DNA from: Raphanus sativus
Lineage: Eukaryota > Streptophyta > Magnoliopsida > Brassicales > Brassicaceae
Length of the DNA stretch: 64,000 nt
Direction of reading: 5' to 3'
NCBI RefSeq assembly: GCF_000801105.2
Contig: NC_079516.1
Coordinates: 17,762,998 to 17,826,997, forward strand
Shown: piece by piece, positions 33,727 through 47,300 of the stretch
How the letters are laid out: each line of letters begins with the position of its first letter
Position numbering within the stretch: position 1 is the stretch's first letter
Notes under the pieces: generated by a model
What the model saw: only the letters and a program-made list of their open reading frames with translations
The model's database searches: none
Told to the model about the DNA's origin: nothing
Made by a program: the position numbers and the translations under genes

Positions 33727-34334
33727 TGTTTTCACATTTGTTTTGATGTTCTATCAATAAAGAATACAATTTCTTATCGACCGTCTGCAAGCTTTTGGAT
33801 GTTATACCACACTGCAAACTAAACCGTCTGGCTATAAGTTATGTTTATCTATTATAGATTGTATAAAGATTTTGTTGTAAAAAAATATTGCATAAAGTTA
33901 TGATCTGTAACGTGATTGTATATAAGAAACATAATATTAATTAACTATAGTTGTAGATGGTGATATGAATAAGAAATGCCGGACACATTACAGAACTATG
34001 ATTGTGGAGGTTTAGTGAATGGACAAAGCTAAAGCTAAGAATGTAATAGATTGATTTGGGTGGTGTGTACGAATCGGGTTTGTCATCGGATCTGAATTTC
34101 TTTTTTGATAAATTGAATTAAATTTAAATTTAAAAAAAAACCATGGTTGTGCCTTTTCAGGCATGGGGCCTTGTGACCGGACTCTCATAGTCAACTAAAA
34201 TGCATTTAATCATTTTTCATGAGAATGGTTCGTGAACCTATTTTATCGGATACTGAAAAATTAGTTGAAAAAATAAATAAAATAAGTAGCCTTGCACCGG
34301 TAGGATGAATAATCAACCAATAATAAAAAAATAT
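33727..34334. other. Intergenic DNA between two copia elements
   Basis: No gene is seen. The stretch is AT-rich with a few ordinary-composition patches. Confidence 0.55.
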
Positions 34335-34678
34335 TGTAATCTGTGTGAAATGTGGAGAGTGAATTGTGAGGAATGTTGTGTATTTTTCATTAGCCAACAC
34401 CACTTTATATAGTGGTTTGATACAAAGGTTTACAAGTGCTTTACAAGGAATAAAATCCACACATTAATTACATTGACTACATTGATGTCATACATGAAGA
34501 CTTGGTCAAGGTGATGATAACGAGGTTGACTGAGTCTTCTCATCTCGGACTGGAATGTAGACGGACCGAAGTAAACCGGATGTAAACCTCCTTGGACTTT
34601 CTCTTGTACTTGTTGGACTTGTCTAGTACTTGGTTAAGTACTTGGTTATGGTCCATCCACACAATGGATATTATAACA
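34335..34678 (-). repeat. 3' LTR of the decayed copia element
   Basis: 344 bp. It contains TTTATATAGTGG (a TATA-like word on the plus strand) and a GGAATAAAATCC word. It aligns without gaps to the right LTR with about 7 mismatches. Confidence 0.9.
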
Positions 34679-37421
34679 CTCCCCCTTGGATGTCATAACC
34701 ATATGAGTTCATAATATGCTTAATGTTGCCTCATTAAAACCTTACTAGGAAAATCCATTGGGATAAAACAATAGTTAAAGAAAAAGAGTACAACACATAT
34801 TACTCCCCCTGATTTGAACATCACTTTCTGAATAGATGTTCATGGATTCTTACTTGAATAATCTTGTATTGTTCGGACATATCATGTCTCTTAGAATCCT
34901 GATGGTACTTTAGAAAATGTACCACTTTGATATCGACCACTTTAGTACTTTAGATAAAATGTACTATTTTATACTCTGGTCGTTTGATTATGACCCTTTG
35001 ACCAAATCACTCTTATATGTCTTTCCATAATATTGGTTGGACTAGTACTTTAGATCCTTTATATAATATGGATCATCATTATATCAAGTATGAGCTACTT
35101 AGCTCTTTAGGACTTATGGACATGCCTTAGCTTTATGAGTATAATATTATTTGCCATAGACAACTTTATACATAGGTCATGTCGGTTAGATCATGATCCT
35201 TATATCCATAGTTTATCTATGATCGATCTAAGACATTTTGCAGTCTTACTATGCCGGCAATTCGTACATGTATATATATATATGGACGATTGGACTGATC
35301 AAGGCCGGACATGGTCATGACATGGAATTGATCTAATTGATCCTCAAATTTATGTCTAATGACATCCATGATCTATAGCTTTATCATGGACCAAATCTTA
35401 TAATATGGTCGGACCCGTTGGGTCGCATATGGACGCATAATGCGGTCCTACACCTTTTGTTCAAAGATGAACTTTGATCTTATAGCTTATCTTTATGATA
35501 GCTTAATACCACAGCTTGGTTGGTTCATGCTGAAAATTTTGACTAACCATAAGTATTACCAAAATTTGGCTAATTTGTGGTGATGGTCTATAACCTTTAT
35601 AAGGTTTCATGAATAACCATTTAACCTATCTTAGGCTGGTTAGTATAACACAAGGAATTTAAAATTCCTCTATAGACTGATTTGAACTGTTCTTATAGAA
35701 CTCTTTATTTGCTTACAAGCAATTTAATTCAATCCCGGGACAACTTTAGGAAAATGCTGTTCATGAGAACTTCTTTTCTCATCTTATGATTCTGAGCTCA
35801 GTATATTTTGGTAAACCTTTTACGTACCAATAATATTATCATCATCCAGTGAGTCATATATAACATACTATATCTTTTAAATTTCTTCCAGACATTATAT
35901 GTAGTGACATATGTAGTATTATCCACCACTTTAGATTATATAGACCTCCCTTGGTCTGTCTCACGATTTTATCCTTCTTTCAGGATTATTTATTCACTGG
36001 GCATCATATGGCGTTTACATATTCATGGCCAATTCAATACGCCTTTTATTTGTCACTTTAGAAACCCCACGTTTCTTTCTTTTATTCATTATTATGAGTA
36101 CTCTTGCGTGGGTTCATGATCCTCGATTCATTATTCATGTGCTACATATTCGCGCTTTTTCTATTAATGTATGTGTCGACACATTTATATATATATATGG
36201 TTCCTTTCATTTCCAGACATCAAATAATTAATTGAGATCTCATTATCAATGTCTATGTCTTCAGTACCAAGAGGCTCAGCGTCCCGAACCCCATTAGTAG
36301 GTACCTTAGGCATAGCCATTCCGGCCTTGTCTGGACAATCTATGACCTCGATTTCTTTTGCATCTTTCTTTAATTTCCGAGGTTCTTTTTGGAACATATA
36401 TTCGGTCTTATATTAGACTCTGTAGCAACTTGGTTGTGTCTTTAAGACATCAAAACCGTGTGGTGCTAAGCTGGGATGACATAGTCATTCTTTCTCGGGT
36501 CAATGTGTCTGGCATTTTATTTTGCTATCATTTTTAGCATATGGACGTCTATAAATCTTTTTCTAGTCCGAGGATCTTTGCCAAGACAATGATGGTTGAT
36601 ACCATTCTTTACCAGCTTATTACTTTTCTCCTTTCAATGTTGGATATTGGGATTCATAAACTTTATGTAATCCTTGTTCCTTGGCCTATGATTAAATCAC
36701 CCATTTTGGCTCAAGGTTTCTTTTAATGTTATGGAGAAAGTATATTCATAATATATATCCAACATATATTCCCAATCCTCCTTATGATATTCTAAGATCA
36801 TATGATCTTAGATGGCACATATATTTGTGGTGGATTTATTCATAATATCTTAATTCATAATATCTTAATATGATATATGTCTGGACTCATGACCCGTATT
36901 AGTCTGAGCTGGGAATATTTATTATCATTTATATGGCCTGATATAATATCTATGGCCTGATGCAAGTTAATCTTTTATAACTCATGGTGTTCCCAAGCAT
37001 ATGGACTTTTGAATTTTGAACCTTATAGGTAATGGTTGTGGACCATGTTTCGCGGATTTTAGTATGGTCATGTATCATGGAATTTGTCCTCACTCCCCCT
37101 CATGAACATACTCTAATTCGTGGTGCTTGGGACAATAAATTCTCTTGTGCATAGATATATATTGCACAAACGTGAGATCTTATGGGATAGCTTTTGTGCC
37201 CTTTTAAATCTTTGCATCATAATCCAGATGGCTAAGTATGGTAATGCCATCTAAGTGATAAGTTTTGTTGGTGAATCAAACATGATTACCCTGGCTATTT
37301 GCCTAATATCATATTGATCTCTAGATCAATAGAGAATGTAGTCTCGACCACTTAGGCGATTTTAATTTAGGTACTCTTATTTCTTTTTGCTCATTGTTGG
37401 AAACCATATTTTCTTCTTAAT

Positions 37422-37610
37422 TCAATGGGTCTTATAGGATGAATATAATGCCTTGGTCGTACTTCTTTTTCTTTCTTGCAAGGAATGTCCAAATGAGTTC
37501 AAGAGTATTTTATGCATCATAATAGAGCCTGGATGGCCGAGCATGTCGTGCCATATGTTAAAGGCTTCTCTGAACTCTTTGGAAAGTGATTTGGGGTACT
37601 TAACCCACAA
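37422..37610 (-). pseudogene. Copia GAG-pre-integrase fragment
   Basis: The minus-strand frame contains 'NIWHDMLGHPGSIMMHKILL' followed by NSFGHSL, the pre-integrase motif (WHDRLGHPG type) that follows the protease in copia pol. It is truncated by stops on both sides. Its place between the gag zinc knuckle (38114) and the polypurine tract fits the order of a minus-strand copia element. Confidence 0.8.
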
Positions 37611-38113
37611 TCATATTTATCTTGGCTTAATGAAGGCCTATAGATATACTAGGTATAGTCTCTAGGACTTTCCTTTGGCCTTGGGCATTTCCATAAATCA
37701 TAAGGAATCCTTTCTTTCCTTTGCCCATAGTTTCAATATATAGACCATTCATATGAATGTCTTTGAAACTTTGATAAATTCCACTTTGATTTTATGTGGA
37801 ATATAATGCATTATAGATTTTTAGATGCATGCCTTTAGGCATCATGAGGTTGGACTAGCCATGACCTTTGAATAAAAAAATATCTTTTGTCTCTTAATGT
37901 AATGTGGCTTGGTCCACTATAGAGAACAAAGACAAAGTAAAATGATGTCGAAATCTAATTGGCCTCTTTAAGGCAATATGAAGTCTCGTATTCAAGCTGA
38001 TCATCATTTTCATGGTCGAAATTATTCGCACCATCTAGATGGACCCAATGGGTCATAGGGTTCTATCCCTTTATGCTCTCCTGGTAGAGTTCAATAAAGT
38101 GTTTGGGAGTTCT

Positions 38114-38155
38114 ACATCGGTTGGCCCAATGATTATTCATCCCACACTGATGGCA
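38114..38155 (-). pseudogene. Copia gag CCHC zinc knuckle remnant
   Basis: Minus-strand translation gives CHQCGMNNHWANRC, a perfect CX2CX4HX4C knuckle, followed by RTPKH. The surrounding gag frame (38000-38350) is Gly/Arg/His-rich but has stops. This fixes gag's position and shows that the interior is a real copia body, not unrelated filler. Confidence 0.85.
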
Positions 38156-38899
38156 AGCAGATTTGGTCGAGGCATGGGTATTAAAGTCGGACTTATACCC
38201 ACGGCTAGGTTGATAACCTTGGCCTCAGCCTCGACTATGGAGTGACTGTGGGTGATATCCACGCACACCCTTGCCATCTTCCATGGCCTTTCACATGGCC
38301 ATGGTTTGACTCTTTCATATGGCTCTGTGGCCGTATGCGCCTTAGGCAATGCCTTAAAATTCAGGAGGCGTCATCTCACTATTCCTCATGAGTAACTCAT
38401 TGTTTTGCTTAGTAAGCAACAAACAAGAGATTAAATTTGCATATGTTGAGGAACCCTTTTCTCGGTATTATTGCTGAAGCAAAACATTACTTGTGGAATG
38501 TAGAGAATTTCTTCTCTAACATGTCAGCATATGTGATAGTCTTTCCACACAGTTTCAACTTTGAGACTATCATGAATAGAGCCGAGTTATACTCATCCAC
38601 AGACTTATAGTCTTGGATCTTTAGGTCCCTCAAATCATATAGGACCTTTGGTAATAACACCATTATATAATGATCATATCTGGATTTCAGGTCTATCCAA
38701 AAAGGTCCAGAGGATTCTCAATAGTGAGATATTAATCATTGAGACTTTCAGTAAGGTGATGGCGTATGATTAAGAAAATCGCCTTGTATCTATCTCAAAA
38801 GTGAGAAATTTAGATACATTCACCAAGATTTAGATTTCAAGATGATTTTCAACATCTGAATATTCATTGCTTTCAAGCATCAAGAATTTATGTAAGCAA

Positions 38900-41005
38900 T
38901 AGAAGCCTTAATTTATATGATTTAATTTATATGATTCAATAATAATTTAATAAAGCTTCCCCCAAATAATATAATTGCTTTAAGCATTTCTAGTATGACA
39001 ATGATCAATTGATCACTGCATCTAGTGATCCTTTTAATTATAATTCAAATCTGGATTGATTATATATATGTATATAATTTCGTATAGGGTTTCCAAGCCC
39101 TTTAGGATTTGAATAAGGATCAATCATCATTTTATTAAATGGGATCAAGCAAGATTGATGAAATTAATCACAATGGTCAAATGATAAATGCATGGATCAA
39201 GAACTAATCAGATGTATGTTCTGTCCTAAGCATTGGACCAATAATATAAATGTGATTCTTAATGCAAGAGGATACTTGATTTTCAAAGATCATGAAATGA
39301 AACTTAAACCGAAGGATATTTGGTTTTCAAAGATCATAAAATAATAACCGATCCATTCCCCCCTTTACAGGGTAAACCAAGACAAGAATATGTCTAAACC
39401 AATTTCAATTAGATTTTCTATTAATTGGTTTCAAAGCTGGTTTATGATATGAATAAAAGCAAGCATGCTTAATCCTTAATAAAACTATATGACAAGAAGA
39501 TGCATGGAAATGATCAGTTCATGATATGTGAATGATCTAACAATTTACTAATCCATGTTTGATCCGTTTATACAGGTTTATAATTTCAATCAAAGCAAAC
39601 ATGCTAAGTTTAAATGAAAAACGATTTAGTCTAATTGTATGCGAGCAGTGTGAATCATTTAGATGCAAGCAATATGAACCATTTTAATTTATATGAATTA
39701 TTATCAGGATTTCCAATGACATGCAAACATAAAATCAGTCTTAGCAATATGACAATTATGCATGGTCAGATTTTAAACAATATGAAAATTGCATTCAAAG
39801 TTGGTTCAAGATGATTCAAATTTTTACTAAACTGATGATATCAAGTATGCAACAAGATCACTATATAATTTAATCATCAATTTCAAGCATGGTAAAAGAT
39901 CAAGATTAACTATCAACTTATGTGATCAATATTCAGTATGATATGAAATCTATTCAAGGTTGGTTCAATTATCAATCTATATGATCAAATGATTTAATGC
40001 ATATTTATTCTATCTTATGACATATCATTTTAAAATCAAGACTATATGTTATAAAACTTTATAAACATTTTCAGTCAAATATGCATTTATTAAAATCAAA
40101 TATGCATTTATAAAAATCAAAGCAAAGCAAGCAATGACAGTCAAAGATATGCAATCAATTGGTTTTTAACATCGATTTTATTTTGACTTTGACTGATCAC
40201 AAAGGATCAAATCGATTTTGGCTTAGGGTGATGATAGCCGACTTATACAACCTGCTTGAACAGCTGGTGATGCGGATGATCGAAGGATTTGTTTATAGGT
40301 TTTGATCCTTTAGACAATCCGGATTTAAGGCCGGATGAATTAGGAGAGAAAGGAACAACCGAATTTAAGGCTTTAAGGTTTTAAGAATTTCTCTAATAAT
40401 TTTATGATTCAAATAGTTCTTAGAATCAAGATTCATATAGATCTTTAGATATTTTAATCTGTTTTTGAGATACTTAGAACCTTTAGAGAAATATAACTTT
40501 CATGGATTCAAAATAATTCAGAATCAAGTTTCTTATGGATCAATGGATCATAGAAACAAGATTAACATTATTGATTCATATAGATCCTAGATTTCTTTTC
40601 AGATATAATGGTGTTTTTAGATTTTATGGATAGATTAGTTTACCATTTTACACCTCAAGAATCTGAATGGACCACCATGAGAGAGAGCTGATCCACGGAT
40701 GAGCTAGTTGAGAGAGAGGTGGAGGAGTTGGCCGAAAAACCATGAGTCAGCGGCGCGAATTGTTTATGCGATTGAAGACGCGTCAGAGATCGGATCGACA
40801 AGCCGTCTTCGGCAATGGATTCTTCTCGTCTTGGCCTTCAGATTGATAGGTGGATCGTCGTCTGGCTTCACGGGGTTTAAGAGATAGGGCGGTTTAAAGT
40901 TGCGCCTGGAATTAGGATTTTCTGGCCGGAAAAGATGGCCGGAAAAGAGAGCTCAAGTGGAGAGAGACTTGTCAGGTGGAGAGCACTTTCGTGCTGATAA
41001 CGTAT
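38900..41005 (-). other. Long non-coding leader of the decayed copia element
   Basis: Between the 5' LTR and the gag remnant lies about 2 kb of AT-rich sequence with no ORF. It carries recurring words such as AAAGCAAGCATGC / AAAGCAAACATGC and many TGATCAAT/ATGATC repeats. Only the first 350 bases next to the LTR (40670-41005) have ordinary composition, e.g. GAGAGAGAGGTGGAGGAG and GGCCGGAAAAGA. Confidence 0.55.
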
Positions 41006-41349
41006 TGTAATCTGTGTGAAATGTGGAGAGTGAATTGTGAGGAATGTTGTGTATTTCTCATTAGCCAACACCACTTTATATAGTGGTTTGATACAAGAGT
41101 TTACAAGTGCTTTACAAGGAATAAAATCCACACATTAATTATATTGACTACATTGATGTCATACATGAAGACTTGGTCAAGGTGATGATAACGAGGTTGA
41201 CTGAGTCTTCTCATCTCGGACCGGAATGTAGACGGACCGAAGTAAACCGGATGTAAACCTCCTTGGACTTCCTCTTGTACTTGTTGGACTTGTCTAGTAT
41301 TTGGTTAAGTACTTGGTTATGGTCCATCCACACAATGGATATTATAACA
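41006..41349 (-). repeat. 5' LTR of the decayed copia element
   Basis: 344 bp, the partner of 34335-34678. Mismatches against it include TTTTTC/TTTCTC, AAAGG/AAGAG, ACATT/ATATT and ACTGG/ACCGG. Confidence 0.9.
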
Positions 41350-41860
41350 AAAAATTATTTAAAATACCTTATAAAGGGTCGAACAAGATATCTGTAAACT
41401 TCGATTCTATTTGTTAATCAGTTCGATTTGAACCAAAAAATTTGGATATCCATAACTTTACGAATCAAAACAAATACTAATACGTAATTCCGTAAGAAAC
41501 AAAACAAATCACAAATACTAATATTAAAAAAATATTCAATCCGTTATACAGTATATAAGTTTTATAGTATTTTTATTTAATAAATTTATTAAAAGTGTCT
41601 ATTAAAATTTAAAAAAGTATTTAATTTTTATTTGTCAGAAATAATAATATTTTAACTAAAATATTTAGTTTATAATTTTTTTTGTTTTTACGGATCAAAT
41701 TAGATGTCCAGTCAAAATTTAAAAAATTTCAGATATCCGAAACGCCGAAAGTTAAATGATTACAAATCGGATCGGATCCGATAATTAATTGTTCGGATAA
41801 AATAATTTTGATCACAAATACTTTAAAAAATCCGGATATATGATTCGTGAGAGATCTCTA
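41350..41860. repeat. Decayed GGATATCC/CGGATCGGATCCG-rich dispersed repeat
   Basis: Words such as TTTGGATATCCATAAC and CGGATCGGATCCGATAA around an AT-rich middle resemble the block at 9281-9935. The ends are not defined. Confidence 0.35.
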
Positions 41861-42745
41861 ACCACGGCACCAAATTTGGTGTTAAAATTACACAAAATTT
41901 AGTTTTTAAGTGTCAATTTTTTTTTGTCATCTCCAACCATGACACAGAATATTACACCAAAGTAATATTGTATATTATATATTATATATTATATATTATT
42001 TGATATTTTATGTTTTAATAATTTTCTACATTTTTATTATTTAAAATTGATAAATAATTGTCTTATCACATTTTAATATTATGTTTATTAAATTTTCTTA
42101 TTATATATTTATTAAATTTATTTACCTTTATATTTTGGTTTAACAATATTATACATGTATTTATTTTATTTAAAATACTATATTAGAAATTACAGAATAT
42201 GAATTATGAAAAACACATAAAAAACAATATATAATCTAACAAATTTTGTATTAGTTAGTAATACATGTTTAACTATATTATAAAATAAAAATAAAAAATA
42301 TTTTAAAGTTTGGTGAATTTAATAGTATTAAATATAACTTAAATAAAAATTATAATCAATATTCGAAAATAAAATAATTGATAATAATCATTTAGTGATT
42401 TTTTTTTTAAACATAAAATTTCTATGATATTATTTTATAACATAAAATGATAATAATAACTTAGTGTTTTCTTACTTAAAATAAAATATTTTAATTATGT
42501 TAAAATAATTTAAAATATAAATAATATAATATATTTATAAATAATATAATATGTTTATATTTAATTACAAATTTTAAATGATTAATAATAATTGAACTAT
42601 ATTATTTAATAAAACATAACAAAATACATATATAAAATATTTGGTGTGATAAATAGTATTACTTCAATTTGGTCTAATACTATTTATTTTACACCAAATT
42701 TGGTATGACACACCATTTTTGTTATTCCATTAGAGATGAAATTAT
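41861..42745. mobile_element. Probable TIR element or nested MITEs (CACCAAATTTGGTGT ends)
   Basis: The left part reads CTCTAACCACGGCACCAAATTTGGTGTTAA. The right part (about 42690-42745) carries TTTACACCAAATTTGGTATGACACACC and then CCATTAGAGAT, giving imperfect inverted ends (ATCTCTAA...). A second ATCTCCAACCATGACAC start near 41930 suggests nesting. The centre is almost pure A/T. A clean target duplication was not found. Confidence 0.45.
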
Positions 42746-42755
42746 ACCAAATCTA

Positions 42756-43030
42756 GGGGATGATTGGTAGAAGCTTTGGCTTTCTATTTTTTGCTCTAAG
42801 ATTTATGTTTTAGATTTTTAGCTTTGGCTTTAGTTTATTTTGATGTAGAGAATTTTTAGAGCACTGAATAAAATCTATAGAGAAAATGCTTTCTAAAACT
42901 AATATATTTCATTTTATAATGTTTTGACTTTAGATTCAATTTTAAAAATAAAAAGCATGATTGGTTTAAAAAAGGATTGTAGAAATTAAAATGGCTGTCC
43001 ACACCTCCTACATCCTCAACCAATCACCCC
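42756..43030. mobile_element. MITE, possibly PIF/Harbinger-type (275 bp)
   Basis: The left end GGGGATGATTGGT and the right end ACCAATCACCCC (reverse complement GGGGTGATTGGT) form TIRs. CTA flanks both sides (42753-42755, 43031-43033), a 3-bp duplication as made by PIF/Harbinger transposases, though those prefer TWA. It has no coding capacity. Confidence 0.65.
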
Positions 43031-43033
43031 CTA

Positions 43034-44308
43034 GTGTATGATGTTCTATCCAACCTTAGTTGGATCATATATATTTTTCTCATGTTCTGTGTTCCTAAAA
43101 ACAATTTGTGTCTTGTTAATAAATAAATTTGAATCGATTAGATGTGGTGTGGTGATGATCATTAACGATAATGCTTTAACAATAAAAAAATTAACGATAA
43201 TGGGCCCGGCGTGATTCATGGTGCGGAGATTGGGTGTACTTCATTTGCTTTAAGTACTCACGTGATGTGTTATACAATTCTACGTGTTCTTTGTTTTCAC
43301 ACATTTATCACATAAACAGCAAATATCTATAAATTGAGTGTAAATCTAATTTTATCTCAAATTTAATATTTTTTGAAATTTTCACTTTTAAATAATAATA
43401 ATTTTTCTAAATACCATCTATAAATTTACATAAATTTACAAATCCAGATACTTAACCCTAAACAATAATCATTAAACTATAAATTTAGATGTTAAAGATA
43501 TTTTTGATTAATTGTATTTTTGACAATGATGTCTAACTTTGATGAAAAAATATCTAACTTAGTATATTTCAAATTATTTCTCCATTAGATGTCTATATTA
43601 TATATTTTGCATTACTTTTTAGCGCTGGCCACAAAAGGACTATTTACTATTTTATTTGTTATTGATATTTGACTTATCTTGTACGAGTAATACAATTTCT
43701 CATTTGTATTTGATTTTTTAAAACGAATAGTTTCTATATTGAGTATTAGAACAAAAATAATTTACTTACAAGTTTACTTGCACCACTTTATTACTTGCTA
43801 TGTACTAGTATTTATAAATTACTTATGAATATTTTTGAGTATTTAAGAATTTACTGACTAAATAATATTTTATCAGAAATGGACATGACAGTTTGCTTAT
43901 TTGTTCTACTAAAAAGAACATAAAAGTTACTTAAAAGAAAAAAAGTTGTGCATAATATAAAGAAGTAATATTAAGCCGATTAACGAGTAAGAATTTAATA
44001 TCTTATTTAGTAGTGGGGCTGTACTCTTTATTAAAATAGTATTGGAATTAAACTAATATCAAAAATAAGATGAATATTATTTTGCACGTCACAAATATTA
44101 TTTAGCAAGTAACAAATATTTTATAAAATGAATAATCAGTACCAAGTAAAGAGGCAGATACTGAAAAAGAAAACGATATTCGATATTTATCTTGTCTTTA
44201 CGAACAATAAATTTATTGACTTGTTATTTGACATGACAATGTTAAATACTTGAATTTTTAAGACGGATACGAATCAAATAACCTGTATAAAGCGAGTACC
44301 GACTTAGT
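43034..44308. other. Intergenic AT-rich DNA
   Basis: No gene is seen. A short patch near 43201-43260 (GGGCCCGGCGTGATTCATGG) is GC-richer. Confidence 0.55.
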
Positions 44309-47300
44309 TCAAAAAACTTACAGACTTAGTTCTTACAATAAAAGTTCAACATTTACAAACTAACTATAATAAGACCCAGTATCTAAATATTATTCACCTT
44401 ACTTTCACAGGTGTTTGGAAATTTGCCTTTTCCAATTTTTGTTCCACTTCGTCCAAAGTCTATTTTGATGTAATTTCACCATTTATATAATATATATAAT
44501 CAATTTTGAACAATGATAATCACAAGTTTTTTTTTCAAAATTTGTTGTTGATTAAAAAGTTATCACTAAAGTATAACAAATTTTGTATTATGGTTTTATT
44601 TATATCGTAGTTGTTATGTCAAATGACTATTCACTAAATCAGAATATGTAACTGAGTTTTTTTTTTGGGTTAAAATATTAAGAAAACTGAGATTTTTTCT
44701 TAGAATAAAAAAATATAGAGAACCAAGATAAACTATTTAAATAAGTCTAGATCATGTTTCACCTTATTTATTGTTTTCACTTTCGTTCCCAACGTCTTCA
44801 AACGAATCTACACATTTGTAGATGCCCAAACCTCTAGAAGGTACTCTTATCAGCTGGTATCTAAAATCATTCGCGAAAATATCTTTAAAAATCATGGAGC
44901 CAGAGGAAAAATTATTAACACACACGAAGCAAATCAGATTAGCCTTACCAAAGCAAAGCAAAGCCAATGGGTTGCCTAATACCGTCAGAGTTGATAGTTA
45001 TGTTGGTTGATTAGGTTTTAGGCTACTCACTCAGAAGTCTCAAATAAGGTGTTTGTCTTGTAAGTTATATTAAGATATTAAAACTTATAAATAATTTATA
45101 TTTTAATATACATATTTAAATTAGAATCTTAGAATATTAAAATAGAATTAAATATATCTGAAACGATAAAAATACAATAATAAAATTAGTTGTTTTAATA
45201 ATATGATACATTGAACTATAGGTTATATTTAACAACTACAGTTTTTAGATTATTTTATAAAAAATGTAAATATTTATCAAATATGAGACGAATTGAATGA
45301 AATATAGTTAATTTATATTACAATTAAATAAATTTTGACCAGTATAAAAAGTTAAAGCTAAATTCATAATAATCTATACTATAAAAGGGAAGCAGTCTTG
45401 AAAAGTCGACTTATACAAGTTGTTTTAGACCCTTTCATTAATCTACTTAGACCAACTAAATACTCTTTCTAAATATCTTCTAATTATATTAGCTCCTATA
45501 TATAAGGTACTGATTTAGAGTATCATTAATATCATCAGAATATTATCTATATACATCTACAATAATATCCTTAGAATATTGTTCTTATTTAGTACTATTA
45601 CCTTTATTTTATTAAATAATATGGTTACCATATCATACATTAATATTCACGTGAATTGTAATGTCCAATTATAATGTTAGACGACGGCTAATACATCACA
45701 AAACCGAAATTATATCGAGACATTCATATAATAATATATGCTTAGACCTAATAATGTATTTGAAAATTTGTGATTCGGGTTCGGATTGATTCATTTCGGG
45801 TACATATCAATAATTCAATGAATACATGTAAAGCACATGTATTTTCTGGGTATATAACATGTCTAGATCGGTTCGAATTTTTAATACCATGAAAAAAACT
45901 TAAAATATCTAAAATCTCAAAAATACTCAAAAACCAAAAAAAAAAATCACAAACACAAAAACATACCAGAAAACTCAAATAAATACCCAAAATATTCGTA
46001 TACTTAAAAAAATTCAAAATTTAACTTTAAATTTGATCCGAGGAACCAAAAAATACCCAATTTATATTTTAAAATTTTGAAATTGTACCTGAAACCCGAA
46101 ACTATAATTAAAATTAAAATTAAAATTATTCGTTATACTGTAAACATATTTGAAATGCTCAAATATAGCTAATTTACACAAAATAATTTGGGTTTTTTTT
46201 GGATACACTAGCTAATGTACACAAAATATTTTGGGTAATTTTGGATACACTATGGGTTTTCGTGTAAGACATGAACTCAACAAAGACTTGCGGGTCCAAA
46301 AAAGATATCCAATAACACTTTTGTTCTTAATTGGACCAAACCCAAATATGTATCTTTTGAGTAGGTTTCAGTTCATTTTTTTGGGTCTGAGTAAAAACTC
46401 AAGCCTAAAAGAGAATTACATAACAATATATATACAAAATCTCAAATAAACTAATTCATAAACTAAATAATTTTGAAAATTTCTTCTTCGCCATAATATT
46501 TTTTAACATAATAATATATAATAATTAAAATATATGATTTTATTTCAAAAAAATATAATCCATAGCGCAGGTCAAAAAATCAATGAGAGAGAAGGTTTGG
46601 CAATTCAAGTTTTTGGGGCGGATACAAATCGATTCCTTTCAGGTCTTTGTTCTTTGAATTCTAAATTTTTGGACATAACTAGGTATTTCAAATATTTTGG
46701 TTCGTGTTCAGGTCTGTCTTTCTGAGATTCATGTCGGTCTTGGTCCATAATTGAAAATACCTATAAGAATACATAAAAAGTCCAGATTGGTTTTGGGTGT
46801 TCAGAACCCGGAAAATAATTTAAACACCCGAAAATCTCAAAAAAAAAAATACTCGAACACAATCTGAAAACCCAAATAAATATCTAAAAATTCTTCAATA
46901 CCCAAAACACCCAAATTTTTACATGAATCTGACATGAAGAACCAAAAAGTTCTTTTTCTGAATACCTGAAATGTTTTTTTTTAAATTGAAATTTTATCCG
47001 ATACCAAAAAATATAATCGAAAACAAAAACTCAAAACTTAAAAAAGTATTTGTAATCCCGAAAACATATTTGAGATCCCAGAAAACCTAATATACACAAA
47101 AATTAAACTAGATACCCAAAAATATTTAAAATACATGAAACACAACAAAAATACCCAAAAATATTCAAATACTCATGAAATCTGACCCGATAAACCAAAA
47201 AGTATCTAAAATTTCATCAAAATACCCAAAATATATTTCTAAATTTGAAATTTTACTTGAAGCGTGAAACTATAACCGAAAACAAAAACCCAAAATTTAA

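Larger units (their letters stand above)
34335..41349 (-). mobile_element. Copia-type LTR element with decayed interior and young LTRs
   Basis: Two 344-bp LTRs (34335-34678, 41006-41349) in direct orientation start TGTAATCTGTGTGAAATGTG and end ATTATAACA. They differ at about 7 positions by eye. A polypurine tract on the minus strand (plus CTCCCCCTT, 34679-34687) abuts the left LTR, so transcription runs right to left. Next to the right LTR, the minus strand reads ATACGTTATCAGCACGAAAG, a plausible though non-standard primer site. The 6.3-kb interior has copia gag and integrase traces but stop codons throughout, and a leader of about 2 kb. The flanks offer AAAAA on both sides if each LTR is taken to begin three bases earlier (TATTG). 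Confidence 0.85.

Noticed and set aside
36185..36397. 70-codon minus-strand frame in the decayed copia element
   Set aside because: A short open stretch within decayed pol; no intact motif was found to justify a separate call.
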